Made by a program: the position numbers and the translations under genes | Notes under the pieces: model-generated | Database searches by the model: none | Told to the model about the DNA's origin: nothing | The model's input: only the letters and a program-made list of their open reading frames with translations | In this document: positions 41,355 to 53,544 of the stretch, piece by piece | How the letters are laid out: the number at the start of each line of letters is the position of its first letter | Numbering within the stretch: the first letter of the stretch is position 1 | DNA from: Sialis fuliginosa | Taxonomy: Eukaryota; Arthropoda; Insecta; Megaloptera; Sialidae | Assembly (NCBI GenBank): GCA_961205875.1 | Contig: OY540820.1 | Coordinates: 2,356,001 to 2,420,000, forward strand | DNA: 64,000 bases | Reading direction: 5' to 3'

Positions 41355-41417
41355 AAATCATGTGTGTATGTTTACTTTTTTTTTACCTGCCTTAAGGGCA
41401 ACATACACACATGATTT
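41355..41417. repeat. Perfect 18-bp stem hairpin
   Basis: AAATCATGTGTGTATGTT (41355-41372) and its exact complement (41400-41417) flank a 27-nt loop. Confidence 0.75.
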
Positions 41418-42049
41418 TTTTTGTGCACATCTATGGCACAGTACCTTTCGAATGATATGTTTCATTCACCTCCTTTTATATTTATAATAAATACTAAAAA
41501 AAACGTACGACAATTTTCGATGTTCACTTTAACACTTTCGCGGACAGGACAGGACTGCATTTACAGTTACCAACGAAAGCAACAGATATGCAGATGACTA
41601 CAAATGCAGACACATTTTTCATTTAAAATCTTGTTGTTTGTTAGTTTTCTGTCTTTATTAATCGCATAGCCTCTAACTTATATGTACATTACTGTACATA
41701 GAGGTTATTTATAGGTACTTATTATGATGTGAAGTTCCCTCTCTGTTATAGTGAGGAGAATTTATTTTTATTTTAGGGAATGGCTGCATGTGCAAACTTA
41801 AAAAATATGATAACGAATCCTACTTTTTATACAAATTAAGTAACAATAAAAAAAGGCATTTTATCAAAAGTACTGTCTGCGAAAGTGTTAAAATTCAAAT
41901 TTTGAAGATGGTTTTCATCCCTTTAATGGCTGTTTAGGCACGTATAAAAAATAAATTCTGAAATACAAATTTCATTATTTGTATTATTATTTATGCATTT
42001 TCAAGTAAATCTGATCAAAACAAATTTTTTCCCACCAAATCTTTACATC
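41418..42049. other. Intergenic AT-rich, nothing recognised
   Basis: No coding or repeat assignment. Confidence 0.3.
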
Positions 42050-42240
42050 TCCTTTTACTCCCGTAGGGGTTAAATTTCGAAAAATATTTTCTTTCAAATC
42101 AATATCTTGCATAGGAACCGAGATATTTATGATTTTGTATAATGAATAAAAAGCAAAACAGAAAATTTTCATATTTCCTCCCTGTATGAAGGGTTGTAAT
42201 TAGTTTCAAAATCCATGCGAGCGAAGCCACGGATATCAGC
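42050..42240 (+). repeat. R-C repeat, 3' fragment
   Basis: GCATAGGAACCGAGATATTT, TGTATGAAGGGTTGTAATTA and CCATGCGAGCGAAGCCACGG match the interior and end of the repeat at 33215-34230. Confidence 0.6.
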
Positions 42241-44379
42241 AAGTAATATTAATATGGATATACTTAAGGGCGTACAAGAAAGTTAAAATAGATAAATATC
42301 TTGTAACATAATTTCGAGAAGATTAATGCAAAACTACAACTTGCAATTTTAGCTGTTTGAGCCCTGAATATTTGACAGAGATACTAGACCGTTTAGATCA
42401 GTCCAATTAATTATTTACTTAAATCGTTGACCTTCCATAATCAGAATAACATCCAAGTATATGAATTATTCATATATTGTTCTTGTTATCCTGCAGGACT
42501 TTGATTAACTATTGACAAACTCGATATATGTATAAAATAATATATGTAAATCTACAATACAAATTATTTATCATGGGTTATTCAAATCCGACTGCTATAT
42601 AAATCATTCAATAGTTTTATTATTTTGTAGATATTTCTTATTTAAAATTTAAATTAAACTTATAGTAGCGTCGATTTATCTGAAAAAAGGCTGTTTTGTG
42701 AAATCTCTTAGTAGTGAAATTATAACAGTATAACAGTACAACAGAGTATTTTAAGGCAGTCAGAGGCGGATATACCTCTCAGGGCCCTGTTGATAAACTT
42801 ATAAATGCCCTCATCTTCCCATATTATTAATTTGGGTAAATAAAAACATATTTGAGGTAGAAAGAAAATGTTTAAGTTATATCATAAGTTAATATTAAAT
42901 TTTAAATGCCATAAACAAAAGTTAAAAAAATAATACCTTTATTTGACTAGAAAATTGACATCTTTTGAGAAAAACTAAAAATATTTTATATAAACTTCTG
43001 TAATTTGCAATGCTTTAAAAATATATTTTTTTAATTCCATTTTATTATTTTAATAAAATTAATTTTAAGCCGCGGGCCGCATTCTAAAGTCTAACGGGCC
43101 GTGTATTTGACATCAGTAGTATATAATAAAGTATAAAAATAAAGTAAATTAATGTGAAATAATCAAGAAGTCTTCGTAAATAAGACAACGCAAATTAAAA
43201 AAAGTCACCTAATACTTACGAAACCTTAAAAAAAGGAGGAAGAGGGGTCGAAAATTTAGAAAATTATCCTAACGGAGTTAACGAACGTTCCTCTACCTTT
43301 CGAACAAAAAATTTTAATGTAATTTTTATTCGTCCTTTGAGAGATAAAAAGTTTGCATTTATAATGTACAGTTTACAGAACAATACAATACTTGGTTACT
43401 CAATACTGACATGACCTACAAAAAACAACATAAACAACATCATATATAGGGAATCGTGGGGGAATTGGGAACAGTTAAATTAACAACTTTAACTGGTGCA
43501 AGTCCCTTGTGGTTGTCATGTGCAACAATGGGTACGCAAAAACATTGGTATCATTTACATTGTTTAAATCAGGACTGGACTAACTTATTTACTTAACGGA
43601 CCAAAATAAATAATTTTCAATGAAGCGTGGGTCGTTTTAAAGCTGAAAAAAATTTGATAATACACCCAATTCCGTTTTTGCTTGGTAAATACGTACAGTG
43701 TCGTACAACCGAGTAAAAAAAGATTTATTTATTTATTTAATTTCAAAGGAAAATTTAACAAGAAAAAGAACTCCACTGTTCGAAAATAATAAATTTTATA
43801 AATTTTACACTAATTTTAAAAAAATTAATCGTGTAAAAAATATTTTATTGTTTCGACCGTCCTATTTCAAAATTTTATAAAAAAATTCGTGTAACAACAG
43901 TATTGACCGATATTAATTCAATTATTTTCCATAAAATCAAATTTATTCCCTCTTCCCCTTCCAACCAGGCAGCAATGTAATTCGTGAAGGGAAAGATACA
44001 ACACCGAAGAACAAAAAAAAAAATTCCTTAACCTAACTTTTTATGCAACAGTAGCAACATAGTAATTCATATTTACTCTCATATTTACTATATTACTAAT
44101 TACTAGCAGATAGGAATTTAATAGTATAAATATGATAGTCTATTTCTATCACTTTTTTAGTTAATATAATAATATCCAGGTTAACAATTTTCGAAATTAA
44201 AATTACGGTGTTTTAATTCTTAGGAAGTGGAGTTTTTTCTATGTATTTCAATCTAAATTGTACGTCATTTTCATAATTTAATGTTTTTCCCACTATTCCT
44301 TTCAGATAGGTATATAAAATATTTTTACGATTTTTTGGAAAGCAAGTTAAACGAAGAATTTATTAATAACATGCATAAC
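42241..44379. other. Intergenic AT-rich, orphan hAT-like ends
   Basis: CAGAGGCGGATATACCTCTC at 42761 resembles a hAT-type left end, and GCCGCGGGCCGCA near 43070 looks like part of another, but no paired termini or duplication were found. No gene. Confidence 0.35.
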
Positions 44380-45256
44380 CAGGGGTACCGACTATATGGG
44401 GCTTGAGGGGCTCAAGCCCCCCCCTCCCCCCCCCCCCCAATAAATGTATGCTTTCTGCCTGTGTAGTTGATTATAATAAAAGTATATGAAAAGCATACGT
44501 CACCGTCAACTAGAACCTGCCAGCCAACTTTAACAGTTAATTGGGAAAAATATTTTAAGCAAAAAACTCTATATTAACATCTGTCCGAAATTTTTTCATA
44601 AAGGAGCTACATAGCACTCCGAAGATTTTTCGAAAATTAGTTTTTATTTCATATCTTGAGTACCTATTATGATGCAGTTATGAAATTTGATAATCGGTTT
44701 AGTATACATAAGTGTAATCGATTTTCAGTATCAATCAATAATAATTTAGACCGGGACTGTATGCGGTTAGTCGGCCCGTCGATAAAATACTAAACCCTGT
44801 ATCACAATACATTCTCAAGATATTAAATAAAAACTAATTTGGGGCAAAATATTTAGAAGACGGAAAATTTCCGGACACACGTTCATATAAAGTTTTTTTT
44901 TGCTTAATTTTTTTTCCTCAATTTATTGTTACACGCCAATCCTGAATCATCCTGAATGAATTCGACCAGTCATGAATTTTTATTTATATTTAGATTCATT
45001 TATATTATATTAAAAATAATTTTTATAATAAGAATTTATTATAATTTTACCTCACAGATACATTTTTATAAATTATTTGAGAAATGAACGAAAACAAAAT
45101 TCGTGAAAAAAATTGTTTATGGAAAAAGCATCTTACGTCAATTTTATGGGGGGGGGGGGGGGGTACACAATATTATTATTTTATCTTATATAAGGGAGAA
45201 GGGAGTAAAAAAAAAATTGCCCCCCCCCCAATATTTTTAACAAGTCGGAGCCCCTG
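44380..45256. mobile_element. hAT-like element, 877 bp, exact 8-bp duplication
   Basis: Termini CAGGGGTACCGACTATATGG and AACAAGTCGGAGCCCCTG are inverted. TGCATAAC is repeated exactly at 44372-44379 and 45257-45264. Shares subterminal C/G runs and a TTTTATCTTATATAAGGGAG-type block (inverted) with 9333-10186, so it is the same family in the other orientation. Confidence 0.93.
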
Positions 45257-45929
45257 TGCATAACATTTCGAAATCGTTGACTTTCTTTAATACCCCACTC
45301 GCCGGGATTGTATAAAAAATTGAGAACCCATTTGCATTCCTTAAAAAGAGCCAGATAAATAATAACCAAACGGTTCAGTAGCTAGAAGGTTGTGACAGAC
45401 ATAAAAATTAATATTCCACTTCCCCGGCTAAGCTGAGTAACTTATGTCTCTTGAGTTTTGTCTGTGAACAACTGAATTTCCGAAATAAAAATCCATACCT
45501 TTTTACTATCATCAAATAAATAAATACACAATAATTGTATGCATAATTTTATTAGTATTTTACCATGACCTATTCTCCCAATCTCCCCTACATACATCTT
45601 CTTTAAGTGAAAAACATGGTCAACAATAACAAAAGCCAACAATGAAAACGGGAATGGTTTTACAACAGGATAGGACAGAGTGTGTGACGTGTGCCGTATA
45701 GCGGCTACCTCCTATAGCGCATTAATAATTCAGCTAGCTCGTGTATAGCTCCCGCGTGTATAATGTCTTATCTCTCTCTATCTATCTATCTCTCTCACAC
45801 ACACTCGTCCGACAACAAAGCTATTATGATGAATGAATATTACGTGTGTTTTTGCATCCCCGTGGAAAGTTGTGCGAGACCTCTTCACGACTGCTCTTAT
45901 TCTTCACAATTACAGTCTATTTGTGAGGT
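45257..45929. other. Intergenic with microsatellite
   Basis: 45770-45805 is a TCTA/CTCTCACACAC simple repeat. Nothing else recognised. Confidence 0.35.
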
Positions 45930-47245
45930 TCAATAGCCCAAGAAAATAAGGAGAAAAAACGGCCGTTGTGCGAAAAAAATCCAAGTGAAGTTTTCTTACC
46001 TGGATTATCTTTATTTAGGTATAAAAAATAAATAAAGTTTTTTACGAAATCGTGTGCGCAAAAAAAGTTATTCAAGGTCAAAGGTCGCGAAAATCGGGGT
46101 TTTCCAAATATCTCGTAAACTATTGGTTTTGCGGCAATTTTAGTTATTATAAAATTTGTTCTTTAACTAATTTTTCACAAAAAAGGTTCTATACAAAATT
46201 TTCGTAGGACTAATAGTTCTCGAGATATACGGCTGAAAAAAGTTAAACGTTGTGATACATTCCATTCCCCACCATCTTTACAATCAATACAATGCAAAGT
46301 GCGTTTTATGTTATACGGTTTATAAGGAGTCATACGACGTATTTTACATGAATCAATAATACATTTCTTCGTATAATTTTTACGACACTGGACAACTGGA
46401 CATGGATAGTCACAGTATTTACGTTTTGTAACAAATTGATATGCCCATCATCCCTTTCAATACTTGCATTTCTAATTGTTTGTAAGTCACGATCTTACCA
46501 CTCGATAAAGTTTCACTACAAATAAAACAAGAATTATTTACCATTATAATATTAATACAAAATATTTCTATATAAAACACCACAGACAAAAAAAATATCA
46601 ATATGTAAATTAAACAACTCTCCTAAGCATAAAAACCTTATATAAGTATACTCTACAGCAAGCTTGTCCAACCCGCGGCCCTCGAGGAGTCTTGGTGCGG
46701 CCTGCGAGGATAATTATAATTATTTTTTTTAAATTCAGTTTTTATTATTCCTAATTTAACTCATTATTTATTCAATAAAAATTACGAATTGAAATTGACA
46801 CGACTAAAAAAAAAAAGGCCCTTACTAAATAAAATTAAATAACATTTCTGCTATGCGGCCCAGAAGGTTAAAAAGGTTGGACACCTATGCTCTACAGTAC
46901 GTGTAACATGTAGTGAAGTACGCGCCTTACTCCAATTTTTCTCATCCGTATATCTCGAGAACTATTGGTTCTACGGAAATTTTGTAAAGGAGCTTTTATG
47001 TGTGAAATTAGCTAAAAAACAAATTTTATTATAACTTAAATTGCCGTAAAACTAATAGTTTACGAGATATTTGGAAAAAACTATTTTCGCGACCTTTGAC
47101 CTTGAATAACTTTTTTTGCGCAAACGATTTCGCAATCAACTTTTCACACGTAATTTTTTATGTCTAAATAAAAATAATCCCGGTGAGAAAAATTCACTTG
47201 GATTTTTTTTGCAGAAAAGTCCTTATTTTCCTGGGCTATCAGTGG
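45930..47245. repeat. 1.3-kb foldback with long spacer
   Basis: Arms 45930-46240 and 46945-47245 mirror one another (AGCCCAAGAAAATAAGG, AGTTATTCAAGGTCAAAGGT, AATATCTCGTAAACTATTGG, CTCGAGATATACGG). The 700-bp spacer holds unassigned sequence and the hAT-like MITE 46659-46889. Confidence 0.8.
46659..46889. mobile_element. hAT-like MITE, 231 bp, exact 8-bp duplication
   Basis: Starts CAAGCTTGTCCAACCCGCGG and ends AGGTTGGACACCTATG. CTCTACAG is duplicated exactly at 46651-46658 and 46890-46897. Internal GCGGCC motifs at both ends are typical of this hAT type. Confidence 0.92.
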
Positions 47246-48095
47246 AAAACCCAGATCGACGATTATGAAAGATACGAGAAGCTTTGATCGTGTTTCAAAG
47301 AGTTTTTCTCCAATTTTCAAATTTTCACTTGATCTATCCGTTTCAGGTATAAACAAACACTTATATAATAATAATTATTATATTTTACGAAATTCATAAA
47401 TAATTCAGACTGGATATTAAAAATTGTATAATAAAATTCCTGAAGTTTCCCTCTTTCAATAAGGTTTTAGTCAGTGAAAAGACAAAAAGTTTTTGCCGTT
47501 TCTTGGCTTTATTTGAACTTTACGAGAATTAAGTCCATTAAATTCTCTATAATAAAGGTATTTATCGTCAGATTCATACTTCATCGAGTAATGACCGTCT
47601 AAATTTATTAAAATTATTGATGAGTATTTCAATGAAAAGACAATATTAAAATTATTATTTGACAACAATTTTAATAAATTTAGACAGTCATGACTCGGTG
47701 AAGTACAAATCTAACAAACAGTTATGTATAGAACCTTTTTGTACACAATTTTATTGGGTTCGATTTTATTTATGCAGTAAAGTTGAAAGTAATCCAAGAA
47801 TTCGGTAAAAATTCATTTTCTGTCTTCCCATTTATAAATTATCTAGTTTGAATTTTTTACATGTGCTCTCCTGCCCCCATTCTCCTACTGCTGGTTACAC
47901 CACTGTTTTTTGTTCGTAGAGAATGAAAGGTCATCGAATTATTTGTTTGATGAAAAATACCCCCCTCCCCCCAAAATGTCCCGCCGTCAAAGATTGTGAA
48001 GTAGATTCGTTTCTCTATAATTCAAACATTGTATTCTTGTTGTCGAAATAGCTTTATTTACAAAAGCAAATTGGCATATAAATAAAAATCACCGT
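47246..48095. repeat. R-A scrap and small foldback in AT-rich DNA
   Basis: 47265-47350 carries R-A 5' motifs (AAGATACGAGAAGCTTTGAT, TTGATCTATCCGTTTCAGG). 47572-47708 is a foldback: ACTTCATCGAGTAATGACCG pairs with AGTCATGACTCGGTGAAGT. The rest is unassigned. Confidence 0.55.
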
Positions 48096-48500
48096 TTGTG
48101 TTTGTATGCCACATTTGTAGTCTGCGTCTGTACCAAACTTTTATTAGATAACGCGCGGACACCGGAAGTGAGGGCCAAACAAAAACACAAAACAAACAAC
48201 AACATTATCTCTCGATCCGGTTGTCGTCAGAGAGGGTGGGGTGGGGTGGGGTGGGGGACAACTTCCCAACCCGTTCTCAGATCTACGTACTGTCCGGAAA
48301 TCGTTGGACAACCGGAGCTATGATTCATGGACACGTCTGTTATTGTTCCGGTACCCGGAGTCTCCTTCGGCGGCGTCACGGAGTCGTACAGAATGCATCG
48401 TTACCTTCGGACTTATCTTTTGTCGACGTATTGATTTTTTGAATTATGAATATTTTACCTACTCAATAAAGTATCGATTTTATGATATATCACACCCATA
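48096..48500. other. GC-rich island, unassigned
   Basis: About 350 bp of unusually high GC (GGGTGGGGTGGGGTGGGGTG near 48233; GGTACCCGGAGTCTCCTTCG near 48350). Three overlapping + frames of 73-86 codons show no domain. Could be a 5' exon/promoter island or a remnant of a mobile element; I cannot tell. Confidence 0.3.
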
Positions 48501-49800
48501 GGCAAGGGGTGGGCTTACCACAATTGAAACAATTTTAAAACAAGTACGGGTCTGCAGATTTTTGTGTGTTTTTTTATACTTTAAATTCGATTATTAGTCA
48601 AAAACACTTGCAAAAAATATTAGAAAAATGTGTTAAGTGCGAGTCGAGCCTCGTGTACTAGTGTCTTGTACTGTTTAGTTTTTCAACTTATTCGATTATT
48701 TTATTTTGAACACAATTATAACAGACTTGAACTTATTCAAACATTATCAAAGTAAATAAACAATTTAACACTTAACTGGGGGCCGGCCGGTCCCCACAGG
48801 TCATGTATTGATATTTTCTAAAAATCTAATTGTAAGCATTGTGCACACCCGCCATTTTAAGTAATCTCATTACGTCGCGACTCGCGGCGGATGCCGAACA
48901 TTCACATTAACACTTTCAGAGACGGAGGTCTTTGTCTAGGAGGTATAAATTTACAAGTTCAATAAAAATTTGATGTTTCTAGCTTATATAGTTATAATAT
49001 TAAAATTTTGAACAAAATCGTTAAAATATTTGTACTCTGCCCATATCTCGGAAAATAATATTTTTAAAATATTCAAAAAATTTAAAAATATGTATAATTA
49101 TGCCGAAGTCACAAGAAAATTATCAGCAATTACCGCAATTATGTATTTTTTAAGTTTATAAATTCAATTGTAGTTAATGTTTTAAATTACAAATGCAATC
49201 TAATTATTTTCTAGAATTTTTAAAAAACTTTTTTATGCGATTTTTGGTTTATACATATCTTTACGTATGTATCTCCAGCATAAAAAATATATTACTGTAC
49301 ATCATTATACAATTTTCATAAAAGGAAATTAAATTCGATTTTTATACCTTATACCTATATACATATAATTTATATATAAAAATACCTTATTTATAAAATA
49401 AAAAATCATATAAGCACATATTGTACCCTGCTTTTCAATCATTCTGACATTTAAACCACAATTCTGCTTAAAAGTAAATTAAATAATGTATAATATGACA
49501 TTCTATCAATTGGAATATTTACAAATAACGCTTTTTCGTATACTAAGAGAGTACTTTTTTTGTTAGGGAATATTTGATTAATAAATATTGAAGAAGACGC
49601 TAAAGAGAAATACGAAAGATCTTACTCGACTAATATTATACAGTCTCCTTATTTCCCTCGCGAATTCAACAGTTGCTGGATCAGTTTTCTCCAACAAATG
49701 AGAGTTTACTTTTAAAACTGTTTATTCTTAAAGGTATTCTTTAGAAAAAGAACCTTTAATGTTAAAAATAAATAACATTATTTATAATAGGTTAGTATTG
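48501..49800. other. Intergenic AT-rich, related-repeat traces
   Basis: 48636-48676 is an R-B-like inverted end (GTGCGAGTCGAGCCTCGTG). About 49020-49140 shares ACAAGAAAATTATCA-type sequence with 26202-26827. Otherwise nothing seen. Confidence 0.35.
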
Positions 49801-50061
49801 GCAGAACTGTCACAAGTACTTGAAGTATTAAGACATTTTTGTTATTTTCAAATGTAGGTACTTGAAAGAAGTACTTCGAGTACTTGTTAAAATCATGTAT
49901 TATGAAAAATAAGTCGAAGTACTAAGTACTTCACGTTATTTTTAAAATGAAGTAGGTACTTTACTTGCTAAATTCAAGTATTACGATTTAAAAGTACTTG
50001 AAATATCAAGTACTTTTTACTATTTTTTATTTTATTATTACTTTATTTGAAGTACTTTTTT
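49801..50061. repeat. Degenerate AAGTACTT-rich tract
   Basis: Many spaced copies of AAGTACTT and GTACTTGAAGTA within 260 bp. Same motif class as 11020-11290 and 12131-12195. Both loci also carry a CAGAACTGT/ACAGTTCTG word at one edge, so this may be the inside of one element family. Confidence 0.6.
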
Positions 50062-51483
50062 AAGTATTTTAATTTAAACATTTATTTAAATGTCATAGTT
50101 TCCTTTCTACATTTATTGGGTTTTAAATAATTAGAACAATAGAATTTTCCGTGAGATAGTTTAAAAATACGGAATAATCGAAGATTATTTTTTTAAATGT
50201 TTTTATTTTATTTGAAATCAGGCTGTTTTTTCCTTGTGATAGAATGGAACATTTGGAACCTATTTGAGCAGGGTGTACCAAGACTGTGTCAAAGTTCAAT
50301 ATTTCATTCATAATAAGAAATGGAAGAAAAATTTTAAATACAAAAGTTGTCAGGATAGACATAGTTCAACCTGGCTGGGCTAAAAAGTACCTAAAATAAA
50401 TTTTTTGCGTACAGTTTGAATACTTACAGGATATGTTACTAAAATGGTGTAGAATAATATTCTAAGTTTACTCCGATTTTGGTTGTCCGCGACAGGAGTT
50501 AACCATGGTTCAATTGCAAAATTCTTCAGATTTTCTGATTTTTGTTAAATAGCGATCTATATAAGTATTATAAAAAAAATATTTTAAATAAAAGTTATTC
50601 GCTACAAAATTCCTACAACATCCATTTTGAAAAAAAAATAAAAATTCATTTGTTTATCCGCTACGCTGATTAAAATGGCTGAAAACACACTTTTTTTAAG
50701 CTATTACAGCTTATACAGTTTTATAAAGTTTAATGTTTTTTAAGTTGATACCCCTGAAAAATAAACATTTTGTAGTACAAAACATTCTTTGAAAATTAGG
50801 ACCTGATATCTTTAATTGTTTATATTTTATTAAATTATTAATAATGGAATCATACTTGTGTTTGATTAGCAATAAAAGTTTTTGTAAAACCTTTATTTTT
50901 GTAAAACTGTTTGTGTGTGTTTATGTGTTCTAAAAGACTTATAATAATCGATTCCCAGCATAAAAAGTAAAAATTTTCAATTCTTTGGCAAATGGTAACA
51001 CTTATTTTTATTTTAATAGCCAAGAACCTGCTCTGAATAATTATTTATCTATTGGTGAAACATTAAAATCGTTTCAGTAATTTGAGTTATTTAATGTCAA
51101 CTACACACTACACATTTTTTATAAAAATTGATTGTTTATACAATTAATTAACTCTGCCTTCAAAAAAATAAGCTTTTTTTGTATCTTTTACCGCTTTTTA
51201 AAGGAAAAAATGTATCCGAAATTTTTGGGTCAGTTACTAAATTTACTGGACTAATATTTTTTTAATTTATAATCTATAAGCATTTATTTTTTTGGACATT
51301 TTGATAAATATAAGAATGCGTGAGATTATACTGAGCGGTTTAGAAATTATGACCATTATTGTAAGAAAGTTGGAATATTTTCAACACCTTGTAATTATCT
51401 ATTTACAATTTAAAAAAATTGTTTTCTGTTAAAAATAGTTCATTATTGCGATATTACATCAAACATTTACAAAATTGTATTCT
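50062..51483. other. Intergenic AT-rich with CAGGGTGTACC repeat
   Basis: 50262-50345 is an uninterrupted copy of the repeat that the foldback at 3768-4455 splits. No gene in the rest. Confidence 0.45.
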
Positions 51484-51826
51484 TCAGGTGTTGGTGCCTC
51501 ACCTAGTACCATTTCCAATTCCTCACGGTTTGGTTCGAAACGTGGGAGTGGAAGAACAAATGTTCTGCATCCTCTGCTACGGACAGTCATATTTATACTT
51601 GTGGAGGTAAGCTCTATAGCAGCCATGTCCTGAGAGCATCTGCGTCAGGTAGTAGTTGACTTCCCCGCGTTTGCGGTTTATCCATCTATCTACCTGAGGG
51701 ATAAGACGATGTGTCCATCTCCCTTTCGCAGAAGCATCCCAGTCGACTTGCTATTGTAGTAGACTTTTGAGTCTCTGCTGTCGTTGCTGCGTTTTCCGGT
51801 GTTCCAGTGTTTCACCTCTCTGCTGA
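51484..51826 (-). pseudogene. R1-clade-like LINE, C-terminal RT-region fragment
   Basis: The minus-strand translation reads WDASAKGRWTHRLIP, then RKRGEVNYYLTQMLSGHGCY and RAYLHKYKYDCP. That is the conserved region after the RT domain of R1-type non-LTR elements, normally followed by a zinc-binding motif. Two in-frame stops and a frameshift (the tail PRFEPNREELEMVLGEAPTP is in another frame) show it is dead. Both ends are truncated, and it abuts the 3' tail of a different LINE at 51826. Confidence 0.8.
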
Positions 51827-52757
51827 TATAATAATAATAATCTTTATTCAATAAAACTTTATACAGGCACTGAATGTGTTAGTAAATATAATATTATACA
51901 TTATACGTAGGTTTATTTATTACATATTAAATTCACTTAAATTATAATAATTTTTATCTAATAAATGTTTTTTTAACTCATGTCAAGGGGAGTACTTTTA
52001 TATTTTGTGGAAAATGATTGTAAATTTTTATTATCGCTGTTTGCGGGCCTTTATTTACAAGATTTGTGGAATTAAATCGTTTTTATTTCTTGTGTTATAT
52101 ATGTGGGAATTTACATTTTCCGAAAATAGGTCTAAGTGTTTTTTTATTAAGAATATGGCGCATTCAAGAATATATGTCATAATAATATATTGTCAATACT
52201 TTTAATTCTTTAAATATCGGTTTACAGAATGTCCTTGGATTGACATTATAGATAGCTCTAATGCATTTTTTTGATATTTGAATAATTTTTTTGTGTAAGA
52301 ACTGTTGCCCCATAAAATTATGTCATATGATAATTGGGGTTGTATGTAGGCATAATAGATATTTGTTAATACTGGTATCATTACAATTTTGTTTAAGTTT
52401 TTAAGGAGATAAATATATGAGTTTATTTTCTTGCTAATGTATTCAATATGGTACTTCCAGCTTAGAGATTTCTCTATGTATTTACCTAGAAATTAAGTGT
52501 ATTCTACCAGTTGTAATTATGTGTTGTTTTGGTTAACTAAGTTAAAATTTTCGGGAAAGTTTCAATAGTTTCCGAATTTCAATACCGTTTTGTTAAGATT
52601 TAATTTTAAACTATTGTCCTCAAACCATTTGTTCAGATTTAGAAATGAATTGTGTATAGTTGCCGAGATTGATTCATTTGATTCTTCATATAGAATTGTT
52701 GTATCATCTGCAAATAATATAACATTGTCTTGAAGATTCAGAAATATCGTTAATATA
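51827..52757 (-). pseudogene. Jockey/CR1-like LINE, RT C-terminal part and 3' tail
   Basis: The minus strand carries LQDNVILFADDTTILYEESN followed by NLNKWFEDNSLKLNLNKT: the catalytic ADD motif of reverse transcriptase and its usual helix. Downstream the frame decays with several stops. The 3' end shows AATAAAGATTATTATTATTA near 51830-51860, a simple-repeat tail typical of these LINEs. Continues upstream at 53320-53544 beyond an inserted block. Confidence 0.85.
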
Positions 52758-53319
52758 CCGGGTGTTCCAGACCACTATGTTTTACGCCCAAACTATTGAA
52801 GATAGAGTTTTATGATAAAAAATTTACTATATATATCGACCCTAAAGAATTTCAGGACAATGTTTTCAACCCCCTAAAACTCCTCCTTGGGGGGTAGTTT
52901 GAGGGGTACATGCCCGTTTCTCAGCAAAATCAAATGGAACGGTATATCCAAAAGTAGATAATTTTAAAGATAATAAAAAAGTAAGAAACTTTTGTAAAAA
53001 AAATTTTTTCATACATTCAATTGTTTAGAAAATATTGCGACTTGATCCTAAATTATATATAATAGTAGGGTTTTACTAAAATTGCTCTAGTTTCGTTAAA
53101 TACTAATTAAATTTTATTTTTAAAATTTGTTTTGAAAGTAGAAATAACGAACTTTCTAATGATGTATGATTATTTGAGATTTGGATAATTTAAAGTGTCA
53201 TATGCGAGACATATCAAAATATCAAAACTTCAATTGGGGATAATTCAAAATTTTTAAATGGAATGGTATATTATATATATTATTATTATATATATTATAT
53301 ATTATTATTTATTATTGTT
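52758..53319. repeat. Unassigned block interrupting LINE RT
   Basis: Begins CCGGGTGTTCCAGACCACTA exactly where the RT frame stops and ends in a TATTATTATATATTATAT tract at about 53258-53320. The RT stretch expected between the two LINE pieces is absent, so insertion came with loss or a rearrangement. No TIR found. Confidence 0.5.
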
Positions 53320-53544
53320 GCATAATAATTCTATATGTACGCTGTCAAACGCCTTTGAAAGATCCATGAACGCCGCTACGCATATATTTTTAAGATTCCA
53401 TGCACTAATAACAGTATTAATGCATTTATATAAGGCTAGATTTGTTGAGTGTCCTGACCGAAATCCATGTTGGCAGTCCTTTATTATATTAAATTTAGTT
53501 AAATCAATATTTAGACGATTTGTGATTGTTTTTTCCATTATTAT
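53320..53544 (-). pseudogene. Jockey/CR1-like LINE, RT N-terminal part
   Basis: The minus strand reads IMEKTITNRLNIDLTKFNII, then QHGFRSGHSTNLALYKCINT and AAFMDLSKAFDSV: RT motifs including the first catalytic Asp (DLSKAFD). Its upstream side is cut by the hAT-like element at 53545-54642. The sequence beyond that element does not resume the RT frame. Confidence 0.88.

Noticed and set aside
42761-43130. hAT-like left end CAGAGGCGGATATACC with a possible right end near 43115
   Set aside because: The 8-mer before the left end (AAGGCAGT) is not repeated downstream and the two ends do not match as inverted repeats.
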